Assembly: GCA_016710435.1 (NCBI GenBank)
Contig: JADJVV010000001.1
Location: 881,001-945,000 of the forward strand
Origin: Hyphomicrobiales bacterium
GTDB lineage: Bacteria; Pseudomonadota; Alphaproteobacteria; Rhizobiales; Aestuariivirgaceae
Direction of reading: 5' to 3'
DNA: 64,000 bases
The position numbers and the translations under genes are program-made. The notes under the pieces were generated by a model. It had not been told where the DNA came from. It saw nothing but the letters and a program-made list of their open reading frames with translations, and did no database searches. Below, in pieces: positions 51,970 to 59,832 of the stretch (positions are counted from its first letter, which is position 1; the number at the start of each line of letters is the position of its first letter).

Positions 51970-52872
51970 TTACCACTCTCGACGGCGCGCCGGCGGGACG
52001 AAGCGGTCATAGGTATCAGGTTCTGCTTCTGCCTCGCCGTAGTAGACGGGCGCGCTGTCCTCCAGCATCAGCAATGAGATCGAAAAGTCATAGTGCTCGG
52101 CAAAGATCGTCGTCTCGCGCACCGACTCACGCAGCCAGACGCCACGGTCATGCTCGAGGCTGCCGCGGCCATCGGTGAGAAGATGGGGATTGAGCGGCAG
52201 GGACGAAGTCGGGATTTCGATCGGTCCCGCCGAGGTTTTGAAGAATGCGCCGGTTCGCCAGGCCGGGTCGCTCGAGCGCGCCCAGAGAATGTAGCCGTCG
52301 CGGGAAACAACAAGAATGGCCCGCTTGCGCGTGTAGCTGAGCCAGCGAAGTGCGGCAGCGATCAGCGAGACTTTGTAGCGCTCTGCGGAGGCCCGCAGGA
52401 TATCGATATCCACCTTGGCGTTGTCGGGAACCTGCCGCCGGAAATCGTCGAGCGGCATCAGGAAGTTTGCCGCAAAGACATTTGCCTGGTGCTCGACCTG
52501 GCCGTACTCGGAATCCCAGCGCACGATCTGCTGCTGCCCGCACTGAAACCCGTTCGGGTAGGCGACGCGGTGGAGCAGGTAGTGCCCGAATTCATGCGCC
52601 AGTGTGAAGTTGATCCGCCCCTTGGACGTTATCGCGTTATTGTAGATGATCCCCCATCCCTTGCGGCCTTCGCGCGCCTTGAAGAGCGCGCCGTCGAAGG
52701 TCGGAAGATCGTCACCTTGGACGCTGACGATCGGGTCGTGAGGATAGCGCTGCTTTGAATACTCGCGGGCGATCATCGAAATGTCGATCGGGAACCGGTC
52801 AGCCCCAAAGGCGGCGTTCAGCACATGCGTGATTTCGAAGGCCCAGCGTTCGGGCGTAAACGTCACCGTCAT
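51970..52872 (-). CDS. ImmA/IrrE-family metallopeptidase
   Basis: A 300-residue cytoplasmic zinc protease-like protein. The HExxH motif lies in NFTLAHEFGHYLLH near 88-101, with the downstream third-ligand region VEHQANVFAANFLMP near 126-140. The C-terminal half (about 150-300) is a variable sensing domain. Such proteins cleave the paired Xre repressor, and here the Xre gene overlaps by 4 bp (ATGA). Pairs of this kind regulate integrative elements and defence loci. The target is likely the adjacent repressor, and possibly the divergent DUF2188/CBASS transcript. Confidence 0.88.
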   Translation of the reverse strand: MTVTFTPERWAFEITHVLNAAFGADRFPIDISMIAREYSKQRYPHDPIVSVQGDDLPTFDGALFKAREGRKGWGIIYNNAITSKGRINFTLAHEFGHYLLHRVAYPNGFQCGQQQIVRWDSEYGQVEHQANVFAANFLMPLDDFRRQVPDNAKVDIDILRASAERYKVSLIAAALRWLSYTRKRAILVVSRDGYILWARSSDPAWRTGAFFKTSAGPIEIPTSSLPLNPHLLTDGRGSLEHDRGVWLRESVRETTIFAEHYDFSISLLMLEDSAPVYYGEAEAEPDTYDRFVPPARRREW

Positions 52873-53186
52873 TCATCGTCACCGATGAGGTCTAGCATCC
52901 GCCGGATCTTCTCCTTCGTTGGCGCGGCCATGCTCTGGTATTTGCGAAAGAAGGCGGTGTCCGTCGCATCCTCGACCTGAACCTGATCGGTAATCAGATA
53001 GTCGGGCGTGACATCGAGGGCGATCGCGATTTTCGCGATCTTGTCGGCTGAGGGCCGCGGCGGGTCCTTATTCTCTAATTCCCATATGTAGCTTTTGCTG
53101 GACTCGGCCAGTTCGGCCAGTTTGTCGAGGGTGAAGCCCTTGGCTTTCCTCAGGGTGCGGATTTTCTCGCCAAGCGGCGTCGGCAC
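52869..53186 (-). CDS. Xre-family helix-turn-helix regulator
   Basis: 105 residues from GTG 53186, preceded by AAGGAGG; a longer frame from 53261 lacks support. Helix-turn-helix at about 6-60 (LGEKIRTLRKAKGFTLDKLA, then SSKSYIWELENKDPPRPSAD), followed by the Xre-associated DVTPDYLI segment and a helical tail. It is coupled to the ImmA-like protease and divergent from the DUF2188-CBASS genes, so it is placed to repress them. Confidence 0.88.
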   Translation of the reverse strand: MPTPLGEKIRTLRKAKGFTLDKLAELAESSKSYIWELENKDPPRPSADKIAKIAIALDVTPDYLITDQVQVEDATDTAFFRKYQSMAAPTKEKIRRMLDLIGDDE

Positions 53187-53315
53187 GGGAGACCTCCTTT
53201 TTGTTGTTGTTCTGAGTAGCACTACTTTAGATGCTTGACAACGCGCATTTTTTGAGTCCATATTGTTCGGAATAGACGTATTTTAGATGATCTTAAAGCA
53301 AAAGGAAATCAAAAT
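53187..53315. promoter_or_regulatory. Divergent promoter region, Xre/ImmA versus DUF2188-CBASS
   Basis: A 129-bp AT-rich gap in high-GC surroundings. TTTAGATG occurs near 53227 and again near 53283, and the second lies in a partly palindromic stretch ending in CTTAAAG. These are candidate Xre binding sites. AAAGGAA before the DUF2188 ATG is its ribosome site. Confidence 0.4.
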
Positions 53316-53555
53316 ATGGTAGCCAAAAAAGGCCCTAACACACATCATGTAGTCCCGCACAAGGGCGGAGGCTGGGACGTCAGACGAGGCGGTGCAGACC
53401 GGGCGTCAGGCCATTTCGATACTAAGCAGGCGGCGATAGACCATGGTCGGCAGGTCAGCCGCAGCCAGGAGACCGAGCTCCGCATCCACAACCGGGATGG
53501 TCGGATCGCCCAGAGCGACAGCCATGGCCGGGACCCCAACCCGCCCCAGGGCTGA
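53316..53555 (+). CDS. DUF2188 family protein
   Basis: 79 residues. The DUF2188 pattern is visible: HHVVPHKGGGWDVRRGGADR (about 9-28), then SGHFDTKQAAIDHGRQVSRS (about 30-49) and ELRIHNRDGRI, ending in HGRDPNP. This is a small beta-alpha-beta protein of unknown role, often in stress or element contexts. It is the first gene of the rightward group, with 70 bp to the TRIP13-like ATPase, so it may be part of the same transcript. Confidence 0.82.
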   Translation: MVAKKGPNTHHVVPHKGGGWDVRRGGADRASGHFDTKQAAIDHGRQVSRSQETELRIHNRDGRIAQSDSHGRDPNPPQG

Positions 53556-53625
53556 ACAAAGAGAGGCCGCGCATCGCGCGCGGCCTTGTTCCGATGGGCG
53601 CGCCGCGCCGGAAAGCGAAACTGCG

Positions 53626-54540
53626 ATGAAGCACATGCCGATCAGCGACCTTGCCGATCTTCCTAAAGGTATCCAGCGCAGCCGCCAGCTGCCGGACCCG
53701 GCACTCGGCACGCTCTGGGACTCGATCATTCTTGATGAGGACCTCAAGCGCCGGCTGCTCTCGCAGGCCGTTCTCAATTTTACGATGCGCGGCAAGGTCG
53801 ATCGCAGCGTGATCCCGTTGCATGGCGTCATCCTGCTCGTCGGTCCGCCGGGCACCGGCAAGACCTCGCTCGCCCGGGGGCTTGCACACCGCACCGCCGA
53901 GTCGTTCGCGGGCGGCAAGTTCAGGCTTCTGGAAGTTGAGCCGCACACCCTCACCAGCTCGGCGATGGGCAAGACGCAGCGCGCGGTTTCGGACCTTTTC
54001 TCGCAGGCCATCGCCGAGGCCGCCGCCGCCGGGCCGACCATCGTGCTGCTGGACGAAGTTGAAACCCTCGCCGCCGACCGCTCCAAGATGAGCCTGGAAG
54101 CCAATCCCGTCGACATCCACCGCGCCACTGATGCGGTTCTGGTGCAGCTCGACATTCTCGCGGAGACGCATCCCAACCTCCTGTTTGTTGCGACCAGCAA
54201 TTTCCCGCAGGCGGTCGACAGCGCCTTCACATCGCGCTGCGATCTCGTAGTTCAGGTGCCGCTGCCGGACGCGGCGGCTTGCGCGCGGATTTTGCAGGAC
54301 TGCCTTACGGGCCTCGCCCGGACCTATCCGGCAATCGGCAAGCTCGCGGCTGCGCCCCAGTTTGCGCAATGCGCGAAGGCCTGCGTCGGCCTTGACGGGC
54401 GGGCGATCAGGAAGATGGTCGCCAACGCCATCGCCAGCAGTCCGCAGACGGCGATGAACCCGGCGCAGGTGACGATCGACAACATCCTCGCCGCCGCGAA
54501 GGCCGCCAAGGAAAGCCGCACGGCGGGAGGAAACGACTAA
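53626..54540 (+). CDS. cap6: CBASS TRIP13/Pch2-like AAA+ ATPase (Cap6)
   Basis: 304 residues from ATG 53626. Walker A GPPGTGKT at 73-80, Walker B TIVLLDE at 138-144, sensor-1 FVATSN at 187-192 and an arginine finger in FTSRCD (about 201-206) make it an active AAA+ remodeller. In type III CBASS, Cap6 opens the HORMA protein and releases it from the CD-NTase, keeping the system off until phage peptides trigger it. The gene order (ATPase, small protein, HORMA, CD-NTase, effector) and 1-4 bp overlaps support this. The next ATG lies within its stop codon. Confidence 0.88.
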   Translation: MKHMPISDLADLPKGIQRSRQLPDPALGTLWDSIILDEDLKRRLLSQAVLNFTMRGKVDRSVIPLHGVILLVGPPGTGKTSLARGLAHRTAESFAGGKFRLLEVEPHTLTSSAMGKTQRAVSDLFSQAIAEAAAAGPTIVLLDEVETLAADRSKMSLEANPVDIHRATDAVLVQLDILAETHPNLLFVATSNFPQAVDSAFTSRCDLVVQVPLPDAAACARILQDCLTGLARTYPAIGKLAAAPQFAQCAKACVGLDGRAIRKMVANAIASSPQTAMNPAQVTIDNILAAAKAAKESRTAGGND

Positions 54541-55016
54541 TGAGCACTGTCGCCAGCCGCACCTTCCGGAGCACCCCCAATCGCGATGCCCTCGATTCCT
54601 GGACCGCCATCGTCGACCTGCTGACCAGGGGCGTTGCCGGTACCGCGCGGAGCGAGCTTCTCGCCGTCGGCGGCGTCGCCGCCAGCGTGATCGCCGATCA
54701 GGCGCCGAAGGACTCTGCGATAACCGTCACCTGCGACGGTCCGCGCACCCGCATCTACTGCCTCTATGACGAGGACGCCATCGACGGCAGCGGCGAGAAC
54801 GAGGCGGCGCTCGGCTATGATCCTCTTAAGGGCGACTGGCGCGTCTCGCTGCCGTGTCTGGCCGATGACCTCGCATGGGTCCAGGCCGCTCTCAAAAAGC
54901 ACAGCACGCGGATCACCGCCCGCGACATTGATGAGACGGTCAAAGACGCGGGCGGCGCGGAGAAGGCGGCAGCCTCGACCCTCACCCTCGATCCGAAAGG
55001 ATTCCTCGGCTCATGA
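54540..55016 (+). CDS. CBASS-associated small protein, possible second HORMA-like component (Cap8 position)
   Basis: 158 residues with no signal or membrane segment. Visible segments: a helical start (SWTAIVDLLTR), ELLAVGGVAASVIADQAPKD (about 39-58), VTCDGPRTRIYCLYDEDAID (about 63-82) and a C-terminal helix ITARDIDETVKDAGG. It is wedged by overlaps between the TRIP13-like ATPase and the HORMA gene, where some type III CBASS loci encode a second HORMA-type protein. I cannot confirm a HORMA fold from sequence alone, so the assignment rests on position. Confidence 0.6.
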   Translation: MSTVASRTFRSTPNRDALDSWTAIVDLLTRGVAGTARSELLAVGGVAASVIADQAPKDSAITVTCDGPRTRIYCLYDEDAIDGSGENEAALGYDPLKGDWRVSLPCLADDLAWVQAALKKHSTRITARDIDETVKDAGGAEKAAASTLTLDPKGFLGS

Positions 55017-55510
55017 CCAACGTCGCCGTCAATACCTACACGCACTCCGTCACTTATCTCGCGGACAACATCCTCAAGAGCTTCAAGGATATCATCCGCC
55101 TGAGCGGGCTCGATCCGGCGAAGTTCGCCAATGACTGGGAATCGAACATGCGGGCCATCAAGACGTGGCTCGGCACCGGCGACCTCGAGCATGTTTTTCT
55201 CGAGGTATTCGATCCGCGCACCAATGTCCTCATCGTCCGCTGGGATATCGACATCGTCTATGGCTGGTCGGGCGACGGCAGCTTCTGGACAGATACCGAG
55301 CAGCTCAAATACGCGATCCGCAAGGCCGGCGTAGCGCCTGCGGACGCGACCTACGACATCCTGCTCAAGAACAAGCCGGGGCGGCCTGATGTCCCCGGAT
55401 GGGGCCCGGTTGCGGGCCGCTCCACTGATGGATTCGTCCGGCACAGCCTCGGCTCGACCATCGAGCACTACGGCCTCGGCGGGAGCGCCGCCTACTGGAG
55501 GAAGAGCTGA
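55013..55510 (+). CDS. cap7: Bacterial HORMA-domain protein (Cap7)
   Basis: 165 residues, the usual size. It matches the bacterial HORMA pattern from its first residues: NTYTHSVTYLADNILKSFKD (about 7-26), RWDIDIVYGWSGDGSFWTDT (about 82-101), then RSTDGFVRHSLGSTIEHYG and a terminal AAYWRKS. In CBASS it detects a phage-derived peptide, closes around it and activates the partner CD-NTase. It is coupled upstream (ATGA) and to the CD-NTase downstream (TGATG). Confidence 0.85.
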   Translation: MTNVAVNTYTHSVTYLADNILKSFKDIIRLSGLDPAKFANDWESNMRAIKTWLGTGDLEHVFLEVFDPRTNVLIVRWDIDIVYGWSGDGSFWTDTEQLKYAIRKAGVAPADATYDILLKNKPGRPDVPGWGPVAGRSTDGFVRHSLGSTIEHYGLGGSAAYWRKS

Positions 55511-56412
55511 TGCTAACGACGGATGAGGCGTTCCGGAAATTCAAGAGCCGCCTTGAGCTCAACGACAAGGAGCAGGCGAACGCGTCGGCGCGCCAGAACG
55601 AGGTCCGCGATTATCTCGACACCAAGTTCGCGATCGACAACAGCTTCCTCACCGGCTCCTACAAACGCCATACCAAGACCAAGCCGCTCAAGGACATCGA
55701 CATCTTCTTCGTCCTGAAAGAGTCGGAGCGCCACTACCGCAACAAGGCGCCGTCCGTGGTCATCAAGGATTTTTACGACGCGCTTGTTGAGAAGTACGGC
55801 AAGGACGCGGTGCGCAAGCAGAGCCGATCGGTGAATGTCGATTTCGGCGTCGTAGTCGACGCCGACGACAACACCGACTACCGCGTCCTCAGCGTCGATG
55901 TCGTTCCGGCCTTCGCCGCCGGCGACGACTATGAGATTCCGGACACCGACACCGGCAAGTGGATCAAGACCAACCCGAAGATCCATGCCGACAAGGCGAC
56001 TGCCGCCCATCAGGCCTTCTCCAATGAGTGGAAGGGCCTCGTCCGCATGGTCAAATACTGGAACAACAACCCCAAACACGGCGCTGACAAGCCGGTGAAG
56101 CCGTCCTTCCTGATCGAGGTCATGGCGCTTGAATGCCTTCACGGCGGATGGCAGGGCCGGTTTGACTACGAACTACAGGCCCTGTTCGCCACGCTTGCCG
56201 ACCGCATCTTCGACACGTGGCCGGACCCGGCGGGGCTCGGGCCGCCTATCAGCGACGGCATGGACAACGCCCGCAAGCAGCGCGCCTGCGACCTGCTGAT
56301 GGCGGCGAGCCGCGAGGCGTCTGTTGCCATCAATCACGCCCGTCAGGGCCGCAACGGCGAGGCCCTCGCTGCGTGGCGCGCCTTGTTCGGGAAGAAGTTC
56401 CCGCTGTCATGA
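55510..56412 (+). CDS. CD-NTase (cGAS/DncV-like nucleotidyltransferase, CBASS)
   Basis: A 300-residue cyclic-oligonucleotide synthase. The nucleotidyltransferase signature GS (49-50) and KDIDIF (metal-binding Asp62/Asp64) are intact, with the third Asp in LSVDVVPAF (Asp130). A helical C-terminal lobe, including KGLVRMVKYWNNN, follows. The sequence and the HORMA/TRIP13 partners point to clade C or D enzymes. The product (cyclic di-, tri- or tetra-nucleotide) cannot be told from sequence. It should signal to the Cap4-type effector 12 bp downstream. Confidence 0.9.
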   Translation: MLTTDEAFRKFKSRLELNDKEQANASARQNEVRDYLDTKFAIDNSFLTGSYKRHTKTKPLKDIDIFFVLKESERHYRNKAPSVVIKDFYDALVEKYGKDAVRKQSRSVNVDFGVVVDADDNTDYRVLSVDVVPAFAAGDDYEIPDTDTGKWIKTNPKIHADKATAAHQAFSNEWKGLVRMVKYWNNNPKHGADKPVKPSFLIEVMALECLHGGWQGRFDYELQALFATLADRIFDTWPDPAGLGPPISDGMDNARKQRACDLLMAASREASVAINHARQGRNGEALAAWRALFGKKFPLS

Positions 56413-56424
56413 CGGAGGACTCTC

Positions 56425-57942
56425 ATGGCTGACGCCGTCACGGCGCGCTGGCACGGCGACAACTATCAGTCTCGCGTGTTCTGGGAGAACGCGCTCAATC
56501 TTCTCGACAACACGTCCTGCGTCGTCGAGGTGACGTTCGAGGCGAACGGCCCGAAAGCGTTCGATGATGTTGTCGTGCGCTATGATCCGCCGGTCGCGCG
56601 TTCCGGACCTGACCGCGTCCACGCGGAGTACCATCAGATCAAGTGGCACACCGAGACAGGCGGGCGGTTCGGCTATGAGGATTTCGTCAGGCCCGAGTTT
56701 ATCGGCGCGCAGACCGTATCGATCCTGCAGAGGCTGAAGGACGCGCGGGCGAAGGTGCCCGCTGACCAGACGGCCCACTTCTCGTTCGTCACCACATACC
56801 GCATCAAGGACGGCGATCCGCTGGCCGATCTCGTCTCCGGCAATGATCGTACGCTGATGCTGGAGAAGCTGTTCGACGGGACAACGACCGACCGCAGCCG
56901 CATGGGCAAGGTCCGTCGGCTCTGGCGCGAACATCTGGGACTGGGAAGCGATGATGAACTGCGCGCCGTACTCGGCGGCTTTCGCATCATCGAGGGGCAT
57001 CGCACCCTCGATGAGCTGCGGTCGCAGATCAACTTCAAGGCGCAGGTTGTCGGCGTCATGGCGTTCAACGCCAGCAATTCCGATTTCCGCTATGACGAGC
57101 TGGCTCGCCAGCTGAAGATACGGCAGCTCAATACCCTGACCCGCGAGACTTTGCTGCGCATCTGCCGTGAGGAAGGTCTGATCGCCAAACGCGTGGAGGC
57201 GGAAGATTTTCTGCCGGTCGCGATCCGGAGCTTCCTGGGGCCAGCTGCCGACATAGCGGGCGCCTCGTCTGAAAACACGCTCCTGCTCACCGATGATTTC
57301 CGGCAGCGCTACCTTCAGGAGGGGCGCGAATGGCAGCGTGACATTCGTCCGCGTGTCGAGGCGTTCCTGCGCGAGGCGGCGCGCAAGTCGCCGCGTTTGC
57401 GTCTGATCCTGGACGCGCATGCTTCCATTGCGTTTCTTTCGGGGGCTGTCCTCGACGTTAAGTCCGCCGTCGCCGTTGAGCTTGTGCAGAAGGGCCGCGT
57501 CGGCGCGCGCGTCTGGCGGCCTGATGATGGCAGCGCCGGGGCGACGTTTACGGTCGCCCGGCATGAGATCGACGCCGGCTCCGCGATCGCCGTTGCGATC
57601 AGCGTCGCGCAGCCCACAGAGGCGCAGCTCCGCCAGTATGTGGCGCGCGCCGTCCCGGAGGCCGGCAGGCTCCAGAGCTTCTCACTGCCGGATGGGACGG
57701 GCCACCAGAAGGTTACGGGAGGTGCGCATGCCGCGGCGCTTGCCGAGCAGATCGCCACCGTGCTGCGACAGGAGAAAGAGGCTGATCCCGATACCGTGGT
57801 TCATATCTTCGCGGCGGTGCCCAACACGCTTCTCTTCTATCTTGGGCAGCATCACCAGAGCATTGCGCCCTGCATTGTCTATGAATTCGATTTTGACCGG
57901 GGCGGCAACAAGTCTTACCATCCGTCTTTCATCGTCGATTGA
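56425..57942 (+). CDS. cap4: CBASS effector Cap4: DUF4297-type endonuclease + SAVED domain
   Basis: 505 residues, preceded by GGAGGA. The N-terminal nuclease domain (about 1-220) has the PD-(D/E)xK layout: VEVTFEANGPKAFDDVVVRY with Glu39 and Asp47/48, then EYHQIKW with the Gln-x-Lys pair (71-73). The C-terminal half (about 300-505) is a SAVED ligand-binding domain, recognisable near the end by VVHIFAAVPNTLLFYLGQ and APCIVYEFDFDR. Binding of the cyclic nucleotide makes Cap4 oligomerise and cut dsDNA, killing the infected cell. It is the last gene of the operon. Confidence 0.87.
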   Translation: MADAVTARWHGDNYQSRVFWENALNLLDNTSCVVEVTFEANGPKAFDDVVVRYDPPVARSGPDRVHAEYHQIKWHTETGGRFGYEDFVRPEFIGAQTVSILQRLKDARAKVPADQTAHFSFVTTYRIKDGDPLADLVSGNDRTLMLEKLFDGTTTDRSRMGKVRRLWREHLGLGSDDELRAVLGGFRIIEGHRTLDELRSQINFKAQVVGVMAFNASNSDFRYDELARQLKIRQLNTLTRETLLRICREEGLIAKRVEAEDFLPVAIRSFLGPAADIAGASSENTLLLTDDFRQRYLQEGREWQRDIRPRVEAFLREAARKSPRLRLILDAHASIAFLSGAVLDVKSAVAVELVQKGRVGARVWRPDDGSAGATFTVARHEIDAGSAIAVAISVAQPTEAQLRQYVARAVPEAGRLQSFSLPDGTGHQKVTGGAHAAALAEQIATVLRQEKEADPDTVVHIFAAVPNTLLFYLGQHHQSIAPCIVYEFDFDRGGNKSYHPSFIVD

Positions 57943-58377
57943 AGGAAGAAGGTGATGGGCCGCCAAGAGAGAGGGGCATAATTTTTGGCAGTTGCGTGCC
58001 GCCATCCTCACCCTCAGCAACGCGCGGGAATGGGAGGTCGAGCACAGCGATTAGGGCGTTCGTAGATTCTAGCGAGGTGGAAATGCGTTAGTCGCTCAGT
58101 TGTTGCCACTTCGCGGCATTGAAGATAACGCCATTACCAACCGCAATACGAGACAGCGCGACGAGGCCAACAATCGTTGCGTCAAGCATTTCCTGGGAGT
58201 TCGTACCGCGCTCACTTTCGCAGCAATGAATGTGTACGCAAATGCGTCACGAAAGGCCTGAACGTGAGCTTTTGGCGCTAAACCCGAGACCAAAGTCGAA
58301 ACTTCCCGCAATTTCTTTTTCGCTTGTAACCCAGGTGTAACCCAGAGCGGCTTTCTGCGTTGATGCCGGAAAAAGGA
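57943..58377. other. Gap between CBASS operon and tRNA-fMet, no clear gene
   Basis: About 435 bp. On the minus strand one frame just before a TAA at 58088-58090 reads plausibly (SQEMLDATIVGLVALSRIAV, then FNAAKWQQLSD) but has no start and meets a stop about 50 codons up, so it could be the 3' remnant of a gene. GTAACCCAG is repeated near 58325 and 58336. No direct copy of the tRNA end was seen at the CBASS side. Confidence 0.5.
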
Positions 58378-58408
58378 AAGCCCGCTATCTCATTGAGACA
58401 GCGGGCTT
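58378..58408 (-). terminator. Rho-independent terminator of tRNA-fMet
   Basis: AAGCCCGCT (58378-58386) pairs perfectly with AGCGGGCTT (58400-58408), followed on the minus-strand transcript by a U-rich run and on the plus strand by TTTATTT. It begins 5 bp after the tRNA 3' end and could act in both directions. Confidence 0.85.
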
Positions 58409-58413
58409 TTATT

Positions 58414-58490
<77 letters not shown>

Positions 58491-58517
58491 TCAAAGACGC
58501 TTACGCGCGGTGAGGCG

Positions 58518-58546
58518 TATCTATGCGTCTGGCGGGCCCAAAGCAA
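58518..58546 (-). promoter_or_regulatory. Promoter of tRNA-fMet
   Basis: On the minus strand, TTGCTT (58546-58541) and TAGATA (58523-58518) are separated by 17 bp, close to sigma-70 consensus. The -10 box is 27 bp before the tRNA 5' end. The rest of the gene-free stretch 58547-58746 shows nothing I can name. Confidence 0.7.
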
Positions 58547-58746
58547 CCCCTTTGTCAGACTATTTTTGCCGGGTTGAGCCGCTTCCGCACAGGGCCATAA
58601 CCACTTGTTCATACAAAACTTTGTTTTGGAAACCCTTTCGAAACCCGCGCCGGATTACTCTGGCTCCACGACATGCGTAACCCTGAGCGGGGAAGTGTCC
58701 GGAGGATCCGGGATAAGGTACTGCGTACCCGGGTCGCCAGTTTGTG

Positions 58747-58778
58747 ATGGGGAGCCTCCGGCAACGGAAGCTCCCCAT
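58747..58778 (-). terminator. Strong hairpin after the inositol dehydrogenase-like gene
   Basis: 14-bp arms with one mismatch (58747-58760 and 58765-58778) around a GCAA loop, 31 bp past the stop of the dehydrogenase gene. There is no U-run on the minus-strand side, so it may be a weak terminator or an mRNA-stabilising hairpin. Confidence 0.55.
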
Positions 58779-58808
58779 TGATTTTGCGCGTGGCGTGAAG
58801 CGCGCCGC

Positions 58809-59798
58809 TTACACCTTGACGGGCTTGCCCGTCTTCCAGCTTTCCGTGGCCGCATCCGCGAGGATCTGCGCCTGCAGGCCATCGAAGCCGCTGGGGCGCG
58901 GATCGCGGTTGCCGCTTTCCACTGCGCCGATGAAGGTGTTGAGTTCGTTGGCGTAGGCCTGGACGTAGCGCTCCAGGAAGAAGTTCTGGATCGGGTCGGC
59001 CTGCGTGCCCTGCCCGTTGTGCAGTTCCACCGTGGTGTTGTGGATGTTGCGTGCCGAGAGCATGCCCTTCGAGCCGTGCACTTCCATGCGCTGGTCGTAG
59101 CCATAGGTGGCGCGGCGCGAGTTGGTGATGACGGCGATGCGGCCGGACTTGGTCTGCATCTGCACCGCTGCGGTATCAACATCGCCGGCCTCGCCGATCG
59201 CCTTGTCGACGAGAGCCGAGCCCAATGCGTTCACCACGACGAACTCCTCGCCCATGAGGAAGCGCGCCATGTCGAAGTCGTGGATCATCATATCGCGGAA
59301 CAAGCCGCCCGAACCTTTCACGTATTCGGCGGGCGGCGGCGAAGGATCGCGGCTGATCACTGTCACCATTTCCACATCACCCACGGCACCGGCGCGGATG
59401 CGGCGCTCAAGTTCGGCGAAGTTCGGATCGAAGCGGCGGTTGAAGCCGATCATCAGCGTGGACTTGTTCTTCTCCACCACCTTCAGCGTCTGATGGATCA
59501 TCTCGACCGACAGCGACACCGGCTTCTCGCACATGATGGCCTTGCCGGCGCTGGACGCGGCCTGGATCTGCTCGGCATGGAATCCGGTGGGAGAACCGAT
59601 GAGCACGGCATCCACGTCCTTCGACTTCATGATCTCGTCGACGCTGGCAACCTTGGCGCCGTGCTTGGCGGCAAGCTCCTCGGCGGCCTTGGGCATCGCG
59701 TCAGCGATGAAGGCCAGCTTGGCCTTGGGGTTCGCGGCGATGGTGGCCGAATGCACCTTGCCGATGCGGCCTGCGCCGATCACGCCAAATCTGATCAT
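58809..59798 (-). CDS. iolG: Inositol 2-dehydrogenase-like Gfo/Idh/MocA oxidoreductase
   Basis: 329 residues. The Rossmann motif GVIGAGRIGKVHSA is at 5-18, the catalytic-Lys motif MCEKPVSLS near 93-101, FNRRFDPNF near 122-130, and the Asp/His segment MIHDFDMARFLMG near 172-184. The length and these stretches match IolG, which oxidises myo-inositol to 2-keto-myo-inositol with NAD, the first step before IolE, IolD and IolB. It is the most IolG-like of the four family members in the window, but lies 45 kb from iolD. The ATG is 35 bp from the oxidoreductase gene upstream. Confidence 0.82.
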   Translation of the reverse strand: MIRFGVIGAGRIGKVHSATIAANPKAKLAFIADAMPKAAEELAAKHGAKVASVDEIMKSKDVDAVLIGSPTGFHAEQIQAASSAGKAIMCEKPVSLSVEMIHQTLKVVEKNKSTLMIGFNRRFDPNFAELERRIRAGAVGDVEMVTVISRDPSPPPAEYVKGSGGLFRDMMIHDFDMARFLMGEEFVVVNALGSALVDKAIGEAGDVDTAAVQMQTKSGRIAVITNSRRATYGYDQRMEVHGSKGMLSARNIHNTTVELHNGQGTQADPIQNFFLERYVQAYANELNTFIGAVESGNRDPRPSGFDGLQAQILADAATESWKTGKPVKV

Positions 59799-59832
59799 CT
59801 TTGAATGTCTCCGTTCTCTGTGTGGGTTGGAA

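Noticed and set aside
56407..57564. 385-codon minus-strand open frame
   Set aside because: Antisense to the Cap4 gene, which has a good ribosome site and recognisable nuclease and SAVED motifs.
58096..58311. 71-codon minus-strand open frame near the tRNA
   Set aside because: No ribosome site or family features; another frame in the same stretch reads more like a protein remnant, so neither is called a gene.
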